Positions 34,588-43,711 of a stretch of 56,800 bases of DNA are shown piece after piece. The stretch is taken from positions 1-56,800 of the forward strand of contig DASSTE010000022.1 of assembly GCA_035708085.1 (NCBI GenBank). Reading direction: 5' to 3'. Under the pieces are notes generated by a model. That model did no database searches. It saw only the letters and a program-made list of their open reading frames with translations, and was not told the DNA's origin. Positions within the stretch are counted from its first letter, which is position 1; the number at the start of each line of letters is the position of its first letter. A program made the position numbers and the translations under genes. Origin of the DNA: DASSBR01 sp035708085. Lineage in GTDB: Bacteria > Pseudomonadota > Gammaproteobacteria > Natronospirales > DASSBR01.

Positions 34588-35109
34588 CTATACGCTCAAC
34601 TCGTCCGCCAGCTGCTCGGTTTCCCGATCTGCCCGCGTACGGAAGTAATAAACCGGATAGAGACCGCTGACCGCGACCGCCAGTCCGCACATCGTGTTGA
34701 TCATTGCGGCGGATACGCCGGCAGCCATGGCGCGGGCATCGGCGGTACCGAGTATGGACATGGAGCTGAACACCTGCAGCATGCCGGTGACGGTGCCGAC
34801 CAGTCCCAGGAGCGGCGCCATCGCCACCAGCACCGAGAGTACCGGGTGGCCCTTGGTCATGGATACGTTGAGCCGGGAAATCAGGGCCTCGCGGATCTGG
34901 CGCGCACACCAGGACGTGTGATCCTCGCGGGCCTCCCACTCAGCTCGCACTGCTGCCTTCTCCTTTGGCAGCACGCGCCAGAAATACCAGGTGCGTTCCG
35001 CGGTGAGAGTCCACAGCAGAACCCCCGTCGCAAAAATTGCGACGACGAGCGTGCCGCCTTGACCAGCGAGATAAGCGATACTGTCGAGAAGCGGGATGTT
35101 ATTAAACAT
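34588..35109 (-). CDS. exbB: ExbB/TolQ-family proton channel protein
   Basis: 173 residues, three membrane helices: LAGQGGTLVVAIFATGVLLW, VLVAMAPLLGLVGTVTGMLQ and INTMCGLAVAVSGLYPVYYF. The two distal helices carry the MotA/TolQ/ExbB signature. It forms the pentameric motor ring with ExbD. The ATG at 35109 overlaps the stop of the TtpC-like gene (ATGA). Confidence 0.92.
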   Translation of the reverse strand: MFNNIPLLDSIAYLAGQGGTLVVAIFATGVLLWTLTAERTWYFWRVLPKEKAAVRAEWEAREDHTSWCARQIREALISRLNVSMTKGHPVLSVLVAMAPLLGLVGTVTGMLQVFSSMSILGTADARAMAAGVSAAMINTMCGLAVAVSGLYPVYYFRTRADRETEQLADELSV

Positions 35110-36563
35110 CAAGCTGTCCCTCCGCGACGCTCCTTCGCCTTTCCCGCGCCTTTACTCTGCTGCTGCTCGATCCTTTCAGCAAGCATGCCGCTGCTCTGCT
35201 TGTCGAGGATCTGCACGATGCTGTCCGACAGGGACTTCAGCAGCGCGTTGCCGAACAACAAGGGGATGGCGACACCGAGACCAAGCACCGTCGCGATCAT
35301 GGCGTGGCCAATACCGGTAGCCATCAGCCGCGGATCGGCGGAGCCGGTATCGGTGATGGTCTGGAACGTCTCGATCATGCCGACCACGGTACCGATCAGG
35401 CCGAGCAGCGGCCCTGCGGCAACCGCGAGGCGCAGGTACGACTGGAACCGCTCAAGTCTCGGCTCCTCGCGCAGCACCTGTTCGGTGATGCGCAATTCGG
35501 CGATGTCGGCTTCTTCCTCAATGCGATCCGGATCGCCCTTGAACGCCAGCAACACGCGACCCAACGGATTGTCGTTCCTGGGGTTGCCCAGGTCCTTGAG
35601 CTGCTTGTTGACGGCTATCCTGGCGGCGATCAACCTGAAGATCTGGAAGAAGAACAGGAGTGCGCCGATTATGCCGACCGCAATGATGACGTATCCCACC
35701 CCTTGGCCCAGCTGGATTCGCTGCAACCACGTCGGGCGGTTGATGTACAACCCGATCAACGCTCCGCTGCCGCTCGGATCGATGACCGCACGAGCGTAGC
35801 CCTGATGAGCGTTCTGGAAACTGGCCAGAATGCTCCGGAAATTGCTTGGCAGCTTGCGAGGCAGCACGCTCAGGATATTGAGATCCGGCAGGTATTGAAG
35901 GAAACGACCCTCGGACGAAGCCGTGAACGGCCCGACCCGGATAACCTTGCTGACAACGCTCTTGTTGTTAGCCTGCACCACCGGGGCCTGGTAACTCACC
36001 ACCTGCCCCTGGGCGGTCATTTCATGTTGAATGATGTACCACAGCCGCTGGAGATCATCCAGCGTCGGCGTGCCGTTTGAGTTGGCGAGACCCTGCAGAA
36101 ACGCGAGCCGACCGGTCTCGCCCGCCGGTGGCGAGAACTGGGTATTGGTCAGCGCATTCTGAAGGGTGGTGGCGAGGTTGTCCGCGTCCTTCTGGGCGGT
36201 GCTGAACACGCCGGACAGATCTGCTGCCTGGGCTTCGGCATTGATCTGATCTTCCATCTTGCCGATCTGCATTTCGTTCGCCGAATACTGATCGGAGGCC
36301 TGCGACGCAGCCGCCTTGGCCTGGTCAAGCGCGGCCTGCGCCTGCTTCATCATCGCCTTTTGCTGCTCCGGCGACGCCGCGGCGAATTGCGCACGGGCCT
36401 GGTTCATCTGTGCCTGCTCCTGCTGGCTTATCGATTGAACCTGGTTGAGCAACTGGTCGAGTGAATTCGCATTTGTAGTCGCCGGTGCAGCCTCGGCGAA
36501 CGCGGAAGCAGCGACGAAAGCAGCGAGTATGATGCCGGTAGCGGCGGCCAACGATTTCCTCAC
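35109..36563 (-). CDS. TtpC-like MotA/TolQ/ExbB channel protein with periplasmic coiled coil (copy 1)
   Basis: 484 residues beginning at a GTG that overlaps the DUF3450 stop codon (GTGA). A signal peptide (AAATGIILAAFVAASAFAEA) leads to a Gln/Ala-rich coiled coil to about 150 and a periplasmic domain with KVIRVGPFTASSEG. The channel module has GYVIIAVGIIGALLFFFQIF, AAGPLLGLIGTVVGMIETFQ and MATGIGHAMIATVLGLGVAI. Same architecture as copy 2, with IQLGQ-VGY and DNPLGR blocks shared. In Vibrio TonB2 systems TtpC is essential for iron-siderophore uptake; the role here is inferred. Confidence 0.89.
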   Translation of the reverse strand: MRKSLAAATGIILAAFVAASAFAEAAPATTNANSLDQLLNQVQSISQQEQAQMNQARAQFAAASPEQQKAMMKQAQAALDQAKAAASQASDQYSANEMQIGKMEDQINAEAQAADLSGVFSTAQKDADNLATTLQNALTNTQFSPPAGETGRLAFLQGLANSNGTPTLDDLQRLWYIIQHEMTAQGQVVSYQAPVVQANNKSVVSKVIRVGPFTASSEGRFLQYLPDLNILSVLPRKLPSNFRSILASFQNAHQGYARAVIDPSGSGALIGLYINRPTWLQRIQLGQGVGYVIIAVGIIGALLFFFQIFRLIAARIAVNKQLKDLGNPRNDNPLGRVLLAFKGDPDRIEEEADIAELRITEQVLREEPRLERFQSYLRLAVAAGPLLGLIGTVVGMIETFQTITDTGSADPRLMATGIGHAMIATVLGLGVAIPLLFGNALLKSLSDSIVQILDKQSSGMLAERIEQQQSKGAGKAKERRGGTA

Positions 36564-37423
36564 GACTGCGCCCCCTGTTGCGCCGCCTGCGACGCCGGCT
36601 GCGGCGCGGGTACGGGCACGGTCAGCAATTGCGGCGTGCCTTTGTTGTTCGCCATATTCAGGGCATTCTGGAAGGCATCGGCGTAATCGTCGTCCACCAC
36701 CCATTTGTGCTCATTCCTGTTCCAGTAGCCCGTCTCCGAGCCATCGAGAGTCTGGTACATGAGGGACACGCGGCCGATATGGACAAACTTGACCGCCCTG
36801 GCGTTCTGGCCGGTGCCCAGCGTGCCGTCGTAGGAACTAAGAGTCCGCCCGTAATCGAGTTCGGCCAGGTAGTCCTGCAGGATGACGCGGTACTTCTCGG
36901 AGATCGACACATCGGGGCGTGTCATCAGGTCCTCGAGATCCTGTATCCGCTTCTCGCGCTCCTTGGGCAGGAAAGGCAGATCAAGCTTCACGAACTTCGC
37001 CAGCGTCTGGACCATGTTGGCCATCAGCGGCTGGATTCCCCGCTTGGTCACATCGATCTGTTGCATTTGCCGCTTGATCGACGCGATCCGCTCCTGTTGC
37101 GCTTGCACCAGGCCGCTCAGCGTCTTGCTGTAATGTTCATAGCTTCTGGCCGCCGCCAGCGCTTCCGCGTACTTGGTGGCAGCGTCCTGAGTCTTGTCAG
37201 TGAGATCGTCGATCTGCTGCTGAGACTTCGCGGCGGCTTTGTTGGCCGCAGCCATCGATGCCATTACGTCGTCGAGGTTTTTGTTGTTGGCAGACATGGC
37301 CGGGAAGGCCGCGGCTACCGCGAACATAGCCACTGCTGCTACGCAGATCGACCTGACATGGGCCGGTCTCCGGCGGGCAATCATCTTGCTCGCGTTGGGG
37401 TTGCTGGAACGGAAATTCCTCAT
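36560..37423 (-). CDS. DUF3450 periplasmic coiled-coil protein
   Basis: 287 residues. A signal sequence (SICVAAVAMFAVAAAFPAMS) is followed by a long coiled coil at about 50-130 and the conserved DUF3450 body (LPFLPKEREKRIQDLEDLM, YRVILQDYLAELDYGRTLSS, FVHIGRVSLMYQTLDGSETGYW). Members are found just upstream of ttpC-exbB2-exbD2 clusters and are thought to assist energy transduction; the function is not established. First gene of the cluster. AGGAGG lies 11 bases before the ATG. Confidence 0.9.
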   Translation of the reverse strand: MRNFRSSNPNASKMIARRRPAHVRSICVAAVAMFAVAAAFPAMSANNKNLDDVMASMAAANKAAAKSQQQIDDLTDKTQDAATKYAEALAAARSYEHYSKTLSGLVQAQQERIASIKRQMQQIDVTKRGIQPLMANMVQTLAKFVKLDLPFLPKEREKRIQDLEDLMTRPDVSISEKYRVILQDYLAELDYGRTLSSYDGTLGTGQNARAVKFVHIGRVSLMYQTLDGSETGYWNRNEHKWVVDDDYADAFQNALNMANNKGTPQLLTVPVPAPQPASQAAQQGAQS

Positions 37424-37633
37424 GGCAATTCATGCCTCCTGTCGCACGCCTTCGGCATCAACGGCGTTGGCTCATTTCTGTCTGGATAATTCCCGGCTGG
37501 CGTCCTTGGCATTACGCCGGAACTTGACTTAGTTAATCGCCCGGATTCGAGCGAATAGCCATTCTGTAGGCGCGGGGTGTATAAAAACTATGGCAAAAGT
37601 TGGATGTATGCGTAAAAAAATTGTAAAAAACCA
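37424..37633 (-). promoter_or_regulatory. AT-rich spacer upstream of the Exb cluster
   Basis: 210 bases without a gene between the kdpD stop and DUF3450. Positions about 37575-37633 are markedly AT-rich compared with the surroundings, including runs of seven and six A. The Exb operon promoter is probably here, but I could not settle on one pair of boxes. The A runs read as T runs on the minus strand and could also end kdpD transcription. Confidence 0.35.
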
Positions 37634-39757
37634 TTAGACAGCCTGCGCGCGCTCGTCCCTGGACTCCTGCGGCAACGCGGTCAGTGGCAACCGGATAGCG
37701 ATTACGGCACCGCGTCCATCCGGCCCCGGCAGAGCTTCGATACTACCACCGTGCGCGGCTATTATGCCCTGACAGATTGCGAGCCCCAGCCCGCTGCCGT
37801 GCGGCCCGGTGTCGCCGTCGCCACCGGTGAAAAACATGTCGAAGACCCGGCTGCGGTCAGCTTCAGGTATACCCGCACCCTGATCGGCCACGGTGATCAG
37901 CAGCTGTTCGCCTTCCTGCCGGGCCGCGATCCGCACCTCGCCGCATGGCGGCGAAAAGCGCGCGGCATTTTCGACCACGTTTACCAGCGCCTGCTCAATG
38001 AGCGCGGAGTTCACGTAGAGCAGGGGCAGGTCGGCCGGAATATCCCGCACGATGTGCACTTCCGTCAGCATGTCACGGGCGCGCTGCAGCGCCGAAGCCA
38101 CAACATCCGCCAGCGTCACCCAGTCACGCGGCAGCTTGAGGGTGGTGCCGTCACCGAGCCGGGTCATGTCGAGGAGATTTTCAATGTACCGGTTGAGCCG
38201 GAGGCCTTCGCTCAGCACCGCATCGAGCATCTCGTACTTGTCCGTTTCCGAGAGCCGCTCGCCGAGATCGCGCAAGGTGCTCGCCGAGCCGATCATCGAC
38301 GCGAGCGGCGTGCGCAGGTCGTGCGACACCGACGACAGCAGCGCCGAGCGCAGCCGTTCGGTCTCCTCGGCCACCCGCGCGCGCTCCAGATTCGAGGTCA
38401 ATTCGGTACGCGCGAGGGTCAGCGTCACCTGGTTAGCCAGCGCATCCAGCAGCAGCAGTTGCTCGTTGCGCGGCCGGATCGGCAGTTCGCCGAACTTGAC
38501 GCCGAGCACACCGTAGCGGCTTTCCTCAAGCGTCAGCGGCACAAAACGCCAGCCGATACCCGGCAGCGTTTCGCCGAGGTAGCCACTCGGCCGTTCGTGT
38601 TCGAACGCCCAGTTTGCGGCCGCCTGCAATCTGTCGCTCAGGACAACGGGCTCCGGCGCCGAGGCAGAGAGTTCCAGGCCGCCCGATGCGGCAGTCGTCA
38701 ACAGGCACGTCGGCACGCGCTCGATTTTTGCGATCGCCTCGACCGCTGCGCGACGCACCGCGCTGGAGTCGGGCGCCTCGGCGAGCTGCTTGCTGAATGC
38801 AAGCAGCGCCTGGCTCTGGGCGTTCGTCGCGCGCAGTGCCGCGACCTGGACACGCAGACGATGCGCCAGATTGCTGCCGATGATCGCGGCCGCCAGGAAC
38901 AGCAGTATCGCAATGAACTCGTTGGCAGGGTAATTCGCGAGCCCGGATACCGGCCCGATAAACAGGAAGTTGTATGCCAGCGACGTCAGCACTGCAGCGA
39001 CGAGCGCGGGCGCCAGCGAGGTGCGCACCGCGACGATCAAAACGCCCACGAGCAAGACCAGCGAAAGATTGGACAAATCCAGCGGCAGCGTGAACGCCAA
39101 CACCTCTGAAATCGCGGTGCAAATTGCGACGACGATGAGAGCGTAGGAATAGTGGCGCCAGGGCGATCCGCGCAGTTCGTCGAGCCAAGCTCCCCAACGT
39201 CCATGCAGCGTGGCGGCCTCGGCCGGCGCCACACTGACGATGGTAATCTCGAAATCGCCGTGATCTCGGAGCAGCCGTTGCGTGAACGTCTGGCGGAAGA
39301 AGCCTGCGAGAGGACGTCTGCGGGTGCGGCCGATGACAATCGTCGTGGCGTTGTGGTCGCGCGCGTACGCGACGATCTCGGCGTCGACAGATCGCCCGCG
39401 CAGAACAACCGCATCGCCACCCAGCCGCTCCACCAGCCGGAAAGCGCGTTCGATGCGCTCACGCACGGCTGCGCCTGGACGGCCTGTTTCGACGTGAACC
39501 ACCGTCCATGGCGCGCGCCGTTGATCGGCAATCCGCTTTCCGGCCCGCACGACCCGCTCCGAGTTGCGCCCGCCGTCGATGGCGACCACCACTCGTTTGC
39601 GGGCCGCTGCTTCCGGCTTCTCCCGGACCGACGCACTGCCGGCCCGGTGTCGGCGCTCGCCGTCGACCGGCCGGATTACAGGCTGCACATCGGGCAATCG
39701 CATGAGCCGCAGTCCACTACTTAGAAAAGCCTTCCGTACCTGAATCCATCCCGGCAT
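37634..39757 (-). CDS. kdpD: KdpD-like sensor histidine kinase lacking the N-terminal KdpD domain
   Basis: About 707 residues, against about 895 for KdpD. It begins with the Usp-like domain (KRVVVAIDGGRNSERVV ... TTIVIGRTRRRPLAGF). DUF4118 membrane helices follow (SYALIVVAICTAISEVLAFT), then a GAF-like region. Next come HisKA with SSVSHDLRTPLASM (His about 479) and HATPase with VVENAARFSPP, DQGAGIPEADRSRVF and GSGLGLAIC. The roughly 210-residue N-terminal KdpD domain with its Walker motif is absent, and uvrD lies directly upstream. The start is uncertain (39811 TTG, 39757 or 39703 ATG). KdpE is encoded 5.5 kb downstream. Confidence 0.88.
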   Translation of the reverse strand: MPGWIQVRKAFLSSGLRLMRLPDVQPVIRPVDGERRHRAGSASVREKPEAAARKRVVVAIDGGRNSERVVRAGKRIADQRRAPWTVVHVETGRPGAAVRERIERAFRLVERLGGDAVVLRGRSVDAEIVAYARDHNATTIVIGRTRRRPLAGFFRQTFTQRLLRDHGDFEITIVSVAPAEAATLHGRWGAWLDELRGSPWRHYSYALIVVAICTAISEVLAFTLPLDLSNLSLVLLVGVLIVAVRTSLAPALVAAVLTSLAYNFLFIGPVSGLANYPANEFIAILLFLAAAIIGSNLAHRLRVQVAALRATNAQSQALLAFSKQLAEAPDSSAVRRAAVEAIAKIERVPTCLLTTAASGGLELSASAPEPVVLSDRLQAAANWAFEHERPSGYLGETLPGIGWRFVPLTLEESRYGVLGVKFGELPIRPRNEQLLLLDALANQVTLTLARTELTSNLERARVAEETERLRSALLSSVSHDLRTPLASMIGSASTLRDLGERLSETDKYEMLDAVLSEGLRLNRYIENLLDMTRLGDGTTLKLPRDWVTLADVVASALQRARDMLTEVHIVRDIPADLPLLYVNSALIEQALVNVVENAARFSPPCGEVRIAARQEGEQLLITVADQGAGIPEADRSRVFDMFFTGGDGDTGPHGSGLGLAICQGIIAAHGGSIEALPGPDGRGAVIAIRLPLTALPQESRDERAQAV

Positions 39758-39827
39758 GATAACGCCGAAGCGAGGATAATGGCGCAGGCACGCGACCAAG
39801 ACTGTGACCAAGGTAGGATTGTCATAA

Positions 39828-41981
39828 TCAACAGATTTGCAGGTTTGCGTAGCCGAGCACTAGCCACTTGGTGCCCACGTCGGCAAAGTTGACTTCGACG
39901 CGGGCCTGCGTACCGCTACCCTCGCAGTTCAGCACGACACCTTCGCCGAACTTCGGGTGCAGCACGCGTTGGCCGAGGTTGAGGCCGCCCGGTAGCGGCT
40001 CGTTCAGACTGGTGCCCCGGTACAATGGCCGCGACACCTGCACGTTGGGGCGCACTTCGTCCACCTCGTCGGCGGGCAGTTCGCGCAGGAAGCGCGACGG
40101 CATCGCGTAGCTCTCGCGCCCGTGCAGGCGGCGCCTCTCCGTATAACTTAGATATAGCGTCTGCATCGCGCGGGTCATGCCGACGTAGGCGAGGCGCCGC
40201 TCTTCCTCGATGCCGGCCGGATCCTCGATCGAGCGCTGGTGGGGAAACAGGCCCTCTTCCAGGCCGGCGATGAACACCAGCGGAAATTCGAGGCCCTTGG
40301 CCGAGTGCAGCGTCATCAGTTGCACCGAATCCTCGCCCGCGTCGGCCTGGTTCTCGCCGGCTTCGAGCGCCGCCTGCGTCAGGAACGCCGTCAGCGGCGG
40401 CAGATCCACTTCCGGATCGGGCTCGAACAGGCGCGCGGCATTGACCAGTTCCTCGAGGTTCTCGACGCGCGCCTCGCCGCGCTCGCCCTTTTCCTGCCGG
40501 TAATGCTCAAGCAAGCCACTCGTCTCGATGACATGCGCGACCTGCTCGGCCAGCGGCAACGTCGCGGTCTCCGCCGCCAGCCGGTCGACCAGATCCAGGA
40601 AGCCGGTCAGCGCGTTGCCGGCGCGCCCGCCCAGCGCATCGCTATCCACGAGGTGCCGGGAGGCGCTCCAGAGCGACACCCGCCTGTCGCGTGCCTCGGC
40701 CCGTAGCCGTTCGAGCGTGCGCGCGCCGATGCCGCGCGCGGGCTGGTTGACGGCGCGCTCGAATGACGGGTCGTCGTCGCGGTTGGCAATCAGGCGCAGA
40801 TACGCGAGCGCATCCTTGATTTCGGCGCGCTCAAAGAAGCGCACGCCGCCGTAGACGCGATACGGCACGCCCGCCACGATCAGCGCTTCTTCAAAAACAC
40901 GCGATTGCGCGTTAGAGCGGTACAGCACGGCGGCTTCGCGGCGCAGCCCGCCCTCCGCCACCCAGCGCTGAATGCGCTCGACCACGAACGCCGCCTCGTC
41001 CTGTTCGTTGAACGCCGCGTAAAGATGCACCGGCTCGCCGGCCGCGCCGGCCGTCCACAGGGTCTTGCCGAGCCGGTCACGGTTATTGGCGATCAACGTG
41101 TTGGCTGCCGTGAGGATATGGCCGGTGGAGCGGTAGTTCTGCTCCAGCCGGATCGTCGTCAGCCCGGGGAAATCCTGCTGCAGCCGATGCAGGTTCTCGA
41201 TCTTGGCGCCGCGCCAGCCGTAAATCGATTGGTCGTCGTCGCCGACGATGAACGGCATGCCGGTCGTGCCGGCGAGCAGCCGCACCCACGCGTACTGGAT
41301 TGCGTTGGTGTCCTGGAATTCGTCGACGAGGACGTGCCGGAAACGCTCGCGGTAGTGCGCGAGCACCTCCGGGTTGTCGCGCCACAGCTCGTGTGCCCGC
41401 AGCAACAGCTCGGCGAAGTCGACGCAGCCGGACCGCTCGCAGGTTTCCTCGTAGGCACGGTAGACGCGCACCAGGTGGCGCTGGTAAGGATCATCGCCTT
41501 CGGCAAGATGCGCCGCACGCAGCCCTTCATCCTTGCGCGCGTTGATATACCACTGCATCTGCCGGGCCGGCCAGCGCGCCTCGTCGATGTCCAATTGCTT
41601 GAGGATGCGCTTGATTATGCGCAGCTGGTCTTCGGAGTCGATGATCTGGAAATTCTGCGGCAGGCCGACGTCGCGCCAGTGCGCGCGCAACAGCCGGTGG
41701 GCGATGCCGTGAAACGTGCCCACCCACAAATGGCCGGCCGGCATGCCGAGCAGCGACTCGATGCGCGAACGCATCTCGCCGGCCGCCTTGTTGGTGAACG
41801 TGACCGCGAGAATGCCGTACGGCGACACGCCCTGCACCCGAATGAGCCAGGCGATGCGGTGCACCAGCACCCGCGTCTTGCCGCTGCCGGCGCCGGCCAG
41901 CACCAAAAGTGGGCCGGGGTCCGCGGTGACGGCTTCACGCTGGGCGTCGTTGAGGGGTTCGAGGATAGAGGTGACATCCAT
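39828..41981 (-). CDS. uvrD: UvrD/PcrA/Rep-family DNA helicase
   Basis: 717 residues, superfamily 1A 3'-5' helicase acting in nucleotide excision and mismatch repair. Motif Q/I are LNDAQREAVTADPG and LAGAGSGKTRVLVHR, then VTFTNKAAGEMRSR, II as VDEFQDTN, III as GDDDQSIYGWRGA, IV as EQNYRST, V as TLHSAKGLEFPLVFI and VI as RLAYVGMTRA. The C-terminal Tudor-like domain is present (LGQRVLHPKFGEGVV). Divergent from mgtC, whose start is about 75 bases away. Confidence 0.96.
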   Translation of the reverse strand: MDVTSILEPLNDAQREAVTADPGPLLVLAGAGSGKTRVLVHRIAWLIRVQGVSPYGILAVTFTNKAAGEMRSRIESLLGMPAGHLWVGTFHGIAHRLLRAHWRDVGLPQNFQIIDSEDQLRIIKRILKQLDIDEARWPARQMQWYINARKDEGLRAAHLAEGDDPYQRHLVRVYRAYEETCERSGCVDFAELLLRAHELWRDNPEVLAHYRERFRHVLVDEFQDTNAIQYAWVRLLAGTTGMPFIVGDDDQSIYGWRGAKIENLHRLQQDFPGLTTIRLEQNYRSTGHILTAANTLIANNRDRLGKTLWTAGAAGEPVHLYAAFNEQDEAAFVVERIQRWVAEGGLRREAAVLYRSNAQSRVFEEALIVAGVPYRVYGGVRFFERAEIKDALAYLRLIANRDDDPSFERAVNQPARGIGARTLERLRAEARDRRVSLWSASRHLVDSDALGGRAGNALTGFLDLVDRLAAETATLPLAEQVAHVIETSGLLEHYRQEKGERGEARVENLEELVNAARLFEPDPEVDLPPLTAFLTQAALEAGENQADAGEDSVQLMTLHSAKGLEFPLVFIAGLEEGLFPHQRSIEDPAGIEEERRLAYVGMTRAMQTLYLSYTERRRLHGRESYAMPSRFLRELPADEVDEVRPNVQVSRPLYRGTSLNEPLPGGLNLGQRVLHPKFGEGVVLNCEGSGTQARVEVNFADVGTKWLVLGYANLQIC

Positions 41982-42055
41982 CCAGTCAATTTTATCAGAC
42001 TGCGCCACGACCCCCGGCGTCGCGTAGAATGGACCCAAACGACACGGGCACCGGG

Positions 42056-42544
42056 ATGACCAATCATCTGAGCTTTTTCGGCAACTGGGCCGGCCAGATC
42101 GACCTGCTGATCCAGATCGTCTGCGCCATGGTGCTGGGCGCGGCGTTGGGGATGGAACGCGAGCGCGCCCATAAACCGGCCGGCTTTCGCACGCTGGTGC
42201 TGATCGCCGGCAGCACGACGCTGCTCGTTGGACTCGCACGCGTGATGACCGCCGATTTCGGCGCGGTCTTTCCGACGAGCCTCGCCCGCGCAGATCCGGT
42301 GCGCGTCATCCAGTCGATCGTCACCGCTGTCGGCTTTCTCGGCGCCGGCACCATCTTCCGCCGCAAGAACGACGACATGGTCGAGGGCCTGACCACCGCC
42401 GCAACCGTGCTGCTGGCGGCGGCAGTCGGTATCGCCTGCGCCCTCAACCAGTTCATCGTCGCGATCGGGGTGACGGTTATCGCGCTCATCGTGCTGCGCG
42501 CGCTGAGCGTGGTCGAGCGCGCCCGGCGGCACGCCAGGAAATAA
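42056..42544 (+). CDS. mgtC: MgtC/SapB-family membrane protein
   Basis: 162 residues, four to five membrane helices. The family signature includes IVCAMVLGAALGMERERA, FRTLVLIAGSTTLLVGLA, VTAVGFLGAGTIFRR and GLTTAATVLLAAAVGIAC. MgtC proteins help cells adapt to low magnesium or acid, partly by acting on the F-ATPase. An ATG at 42029 would add nine residues. The stop codon is immediately adjacent to the convergent mdh stop. Confidence 0.92.
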   Translation: MTNHLSFFGNWAGQIDLLIQIVCAMVLGAALGMERERAHKPAGFRTLVLIAGSTTLLVGLARVMTADFGAVFPTSLARADPVRVIQSIVTAVGFLGAGTIFRRKNDDMVEGLTTAATVLLAAAVGIACALNQFIVAIGVTVIALIVLRALSVVERARRHARK

Positions 42545-43522
42545 TCAAAGCAGGTCTTTAATCCCCTCACGCTCTTCGCGCAACTCCTGCTCGGTCGCCT
42601 GCATCTTTTCACGGCTGAACTCGTCGACGTCGAGTCCCTGCACGATCTTGTACTCGCCGCCGCTGCAGGTCACAGGGTAGGAATAGATGACGCCCGGCTC
42701 AATGCCATAGCTGCCGTCGCTCGCGACGGCCATGCTGGTCCAGTCGCCGTGCGCCGTGCCCAGCGCCCAGATGCGCATGTGGTCGATCGCCGCGGCCGCC
42801 GCCGATGCCGCCGACGAGGCACCGCGCGCCTGGATGATCGCCGCGCCGCGCTTTTGTACTGTCGAAATAAAGGTATCCCGAAACCAGCCCTGATCGATGA
42901 CGTCGGTCGCCGGCTTGCCGTCGATCTCGGCGTGGTGGATGTCCGGGTACTGCGTCGAGGAGTGATTGCCCCAGATGATCATCTTTTTGACCGCCGTCAC
43001 CGGCTTGCCGGCCTTGGCGGCAAGCTGCGCCAGCGCGCGGTTGTGGTCGAGCCGCGTCATCGCCGTGAACTGGTGGTCGCCGAGATCCGGCGCATTGCTG
43101 CGCGCAATCAACGCATTGGTGTTCGCCGGGTTGCCGACCACCAGCACGCGCACGTCGCGACTCGCGTGATCGTTGAGCGCCTTGCCCTGGGGGCCGAATA
43201 TCTTCGCATTCTCCTGCAGCAGATCCTTGCGCTCCATGCCCGCGCCGCGCGGCTTGGCACCGACCAGTAACGCGTAATCGGCGTCTTTGAACGCCTCATC
43301 CGCCTTGTCGGTTGCAACGGCATCGACCAGCAGCGGGAATGCACAGTCGCGCAACTCCATCACGACGCCCTTGAGCGCATCGATTGCCGGCGGAATTTCC
43401 AGCAGTTGCAGGATCACCGGCTGATCCTTGCCGAGCATTTCGCCGGATGCGATGCGAAACACCAATGCGTAGCCGATATGACCGGCGGCGCCGGTGATTG
43501 CGATGCGGACGGGGTCTTTCAT
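42545..43522 (-). CDS. mdh: Malate dehydrogenase
   Basis: 325 residues. NAD-dependent malate/oxaloacetate conversion in the TCA cycle. VRIAITGAAGHIGYALVFRI is the dinucleotide loop; MTRLDHNRALAQLA carries the substrate-binding Arg and Asp, and IIWGNHSSTQYPDI the catalytic His. The long form with the ITGAAGxIGY motif is the type of betaproteobacteria and xanthomonads, not the 312-residue E. coli type. Start chosen at MKDPVRIAITG. Confidence 0.95.
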   Translation of the reverse strand: MKDPVRIAITGAAGHIGYALVFRIASGEMLGKDQPVILQLLEIPPAIDALKGVVMELRDCAFPLLVDAVATDKADEAFKDADYALLVGAKPRGAGMERKDLLQENAKIFGPQGKALNDHASRDVRVLVVGNPANTNALIARSNAPDLGDHQFTAMTRLDHNRALAQLAAKAGKPVTAVKKMIIWGNHSSTQYPDIHHAEIDGKPATDVIDQGWFRDTFISTVQKRGAAIIQARGASSAASAAAAAIDHMRIWALGTAHGDWTSMAVASDGSYGIEPGVIYSYPVTCSGGEYKIVQGLDVDEFSREKMQATEQELREEREGIKDLL

Positions 43523-43604
43523 GGTGCGCTCCAATGCAGATTCTTATGGAAGGAAAACGATAATTTTAACATTCGTGGCCCATAAAAATTTTTACGTCCG
43601 GCTC

Positions 43605-43632
43605 TTGCAATTTCAGATCTTGGCGTTATAGT
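43605..43632 (+). promoter_or_regulatory. Sigma-70-like promoter of the small secreted protein gene
   Basis: TTGCAA (43605-43610) and TATAGT (43627-43632) are 16 bases apart, in the divergent gap between mdh and the gene at 43712. The expected start is about 70 bases before the ATG. Confidence 0.5.
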
Positions 43633-43711
43633 TATCTACAACACCGCTATGGAAGCGACGGTGCGGCGGCGCAACTTGAGCGGCCGCAACATTGTTTCAG
43701 GAGATAAGGCC

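Noticed and set aside
40905..42059. 384-codon plus-strand frame opposite uvrD
   Set aside because: All helicase motifs read on the minus strand; this is a shadow.
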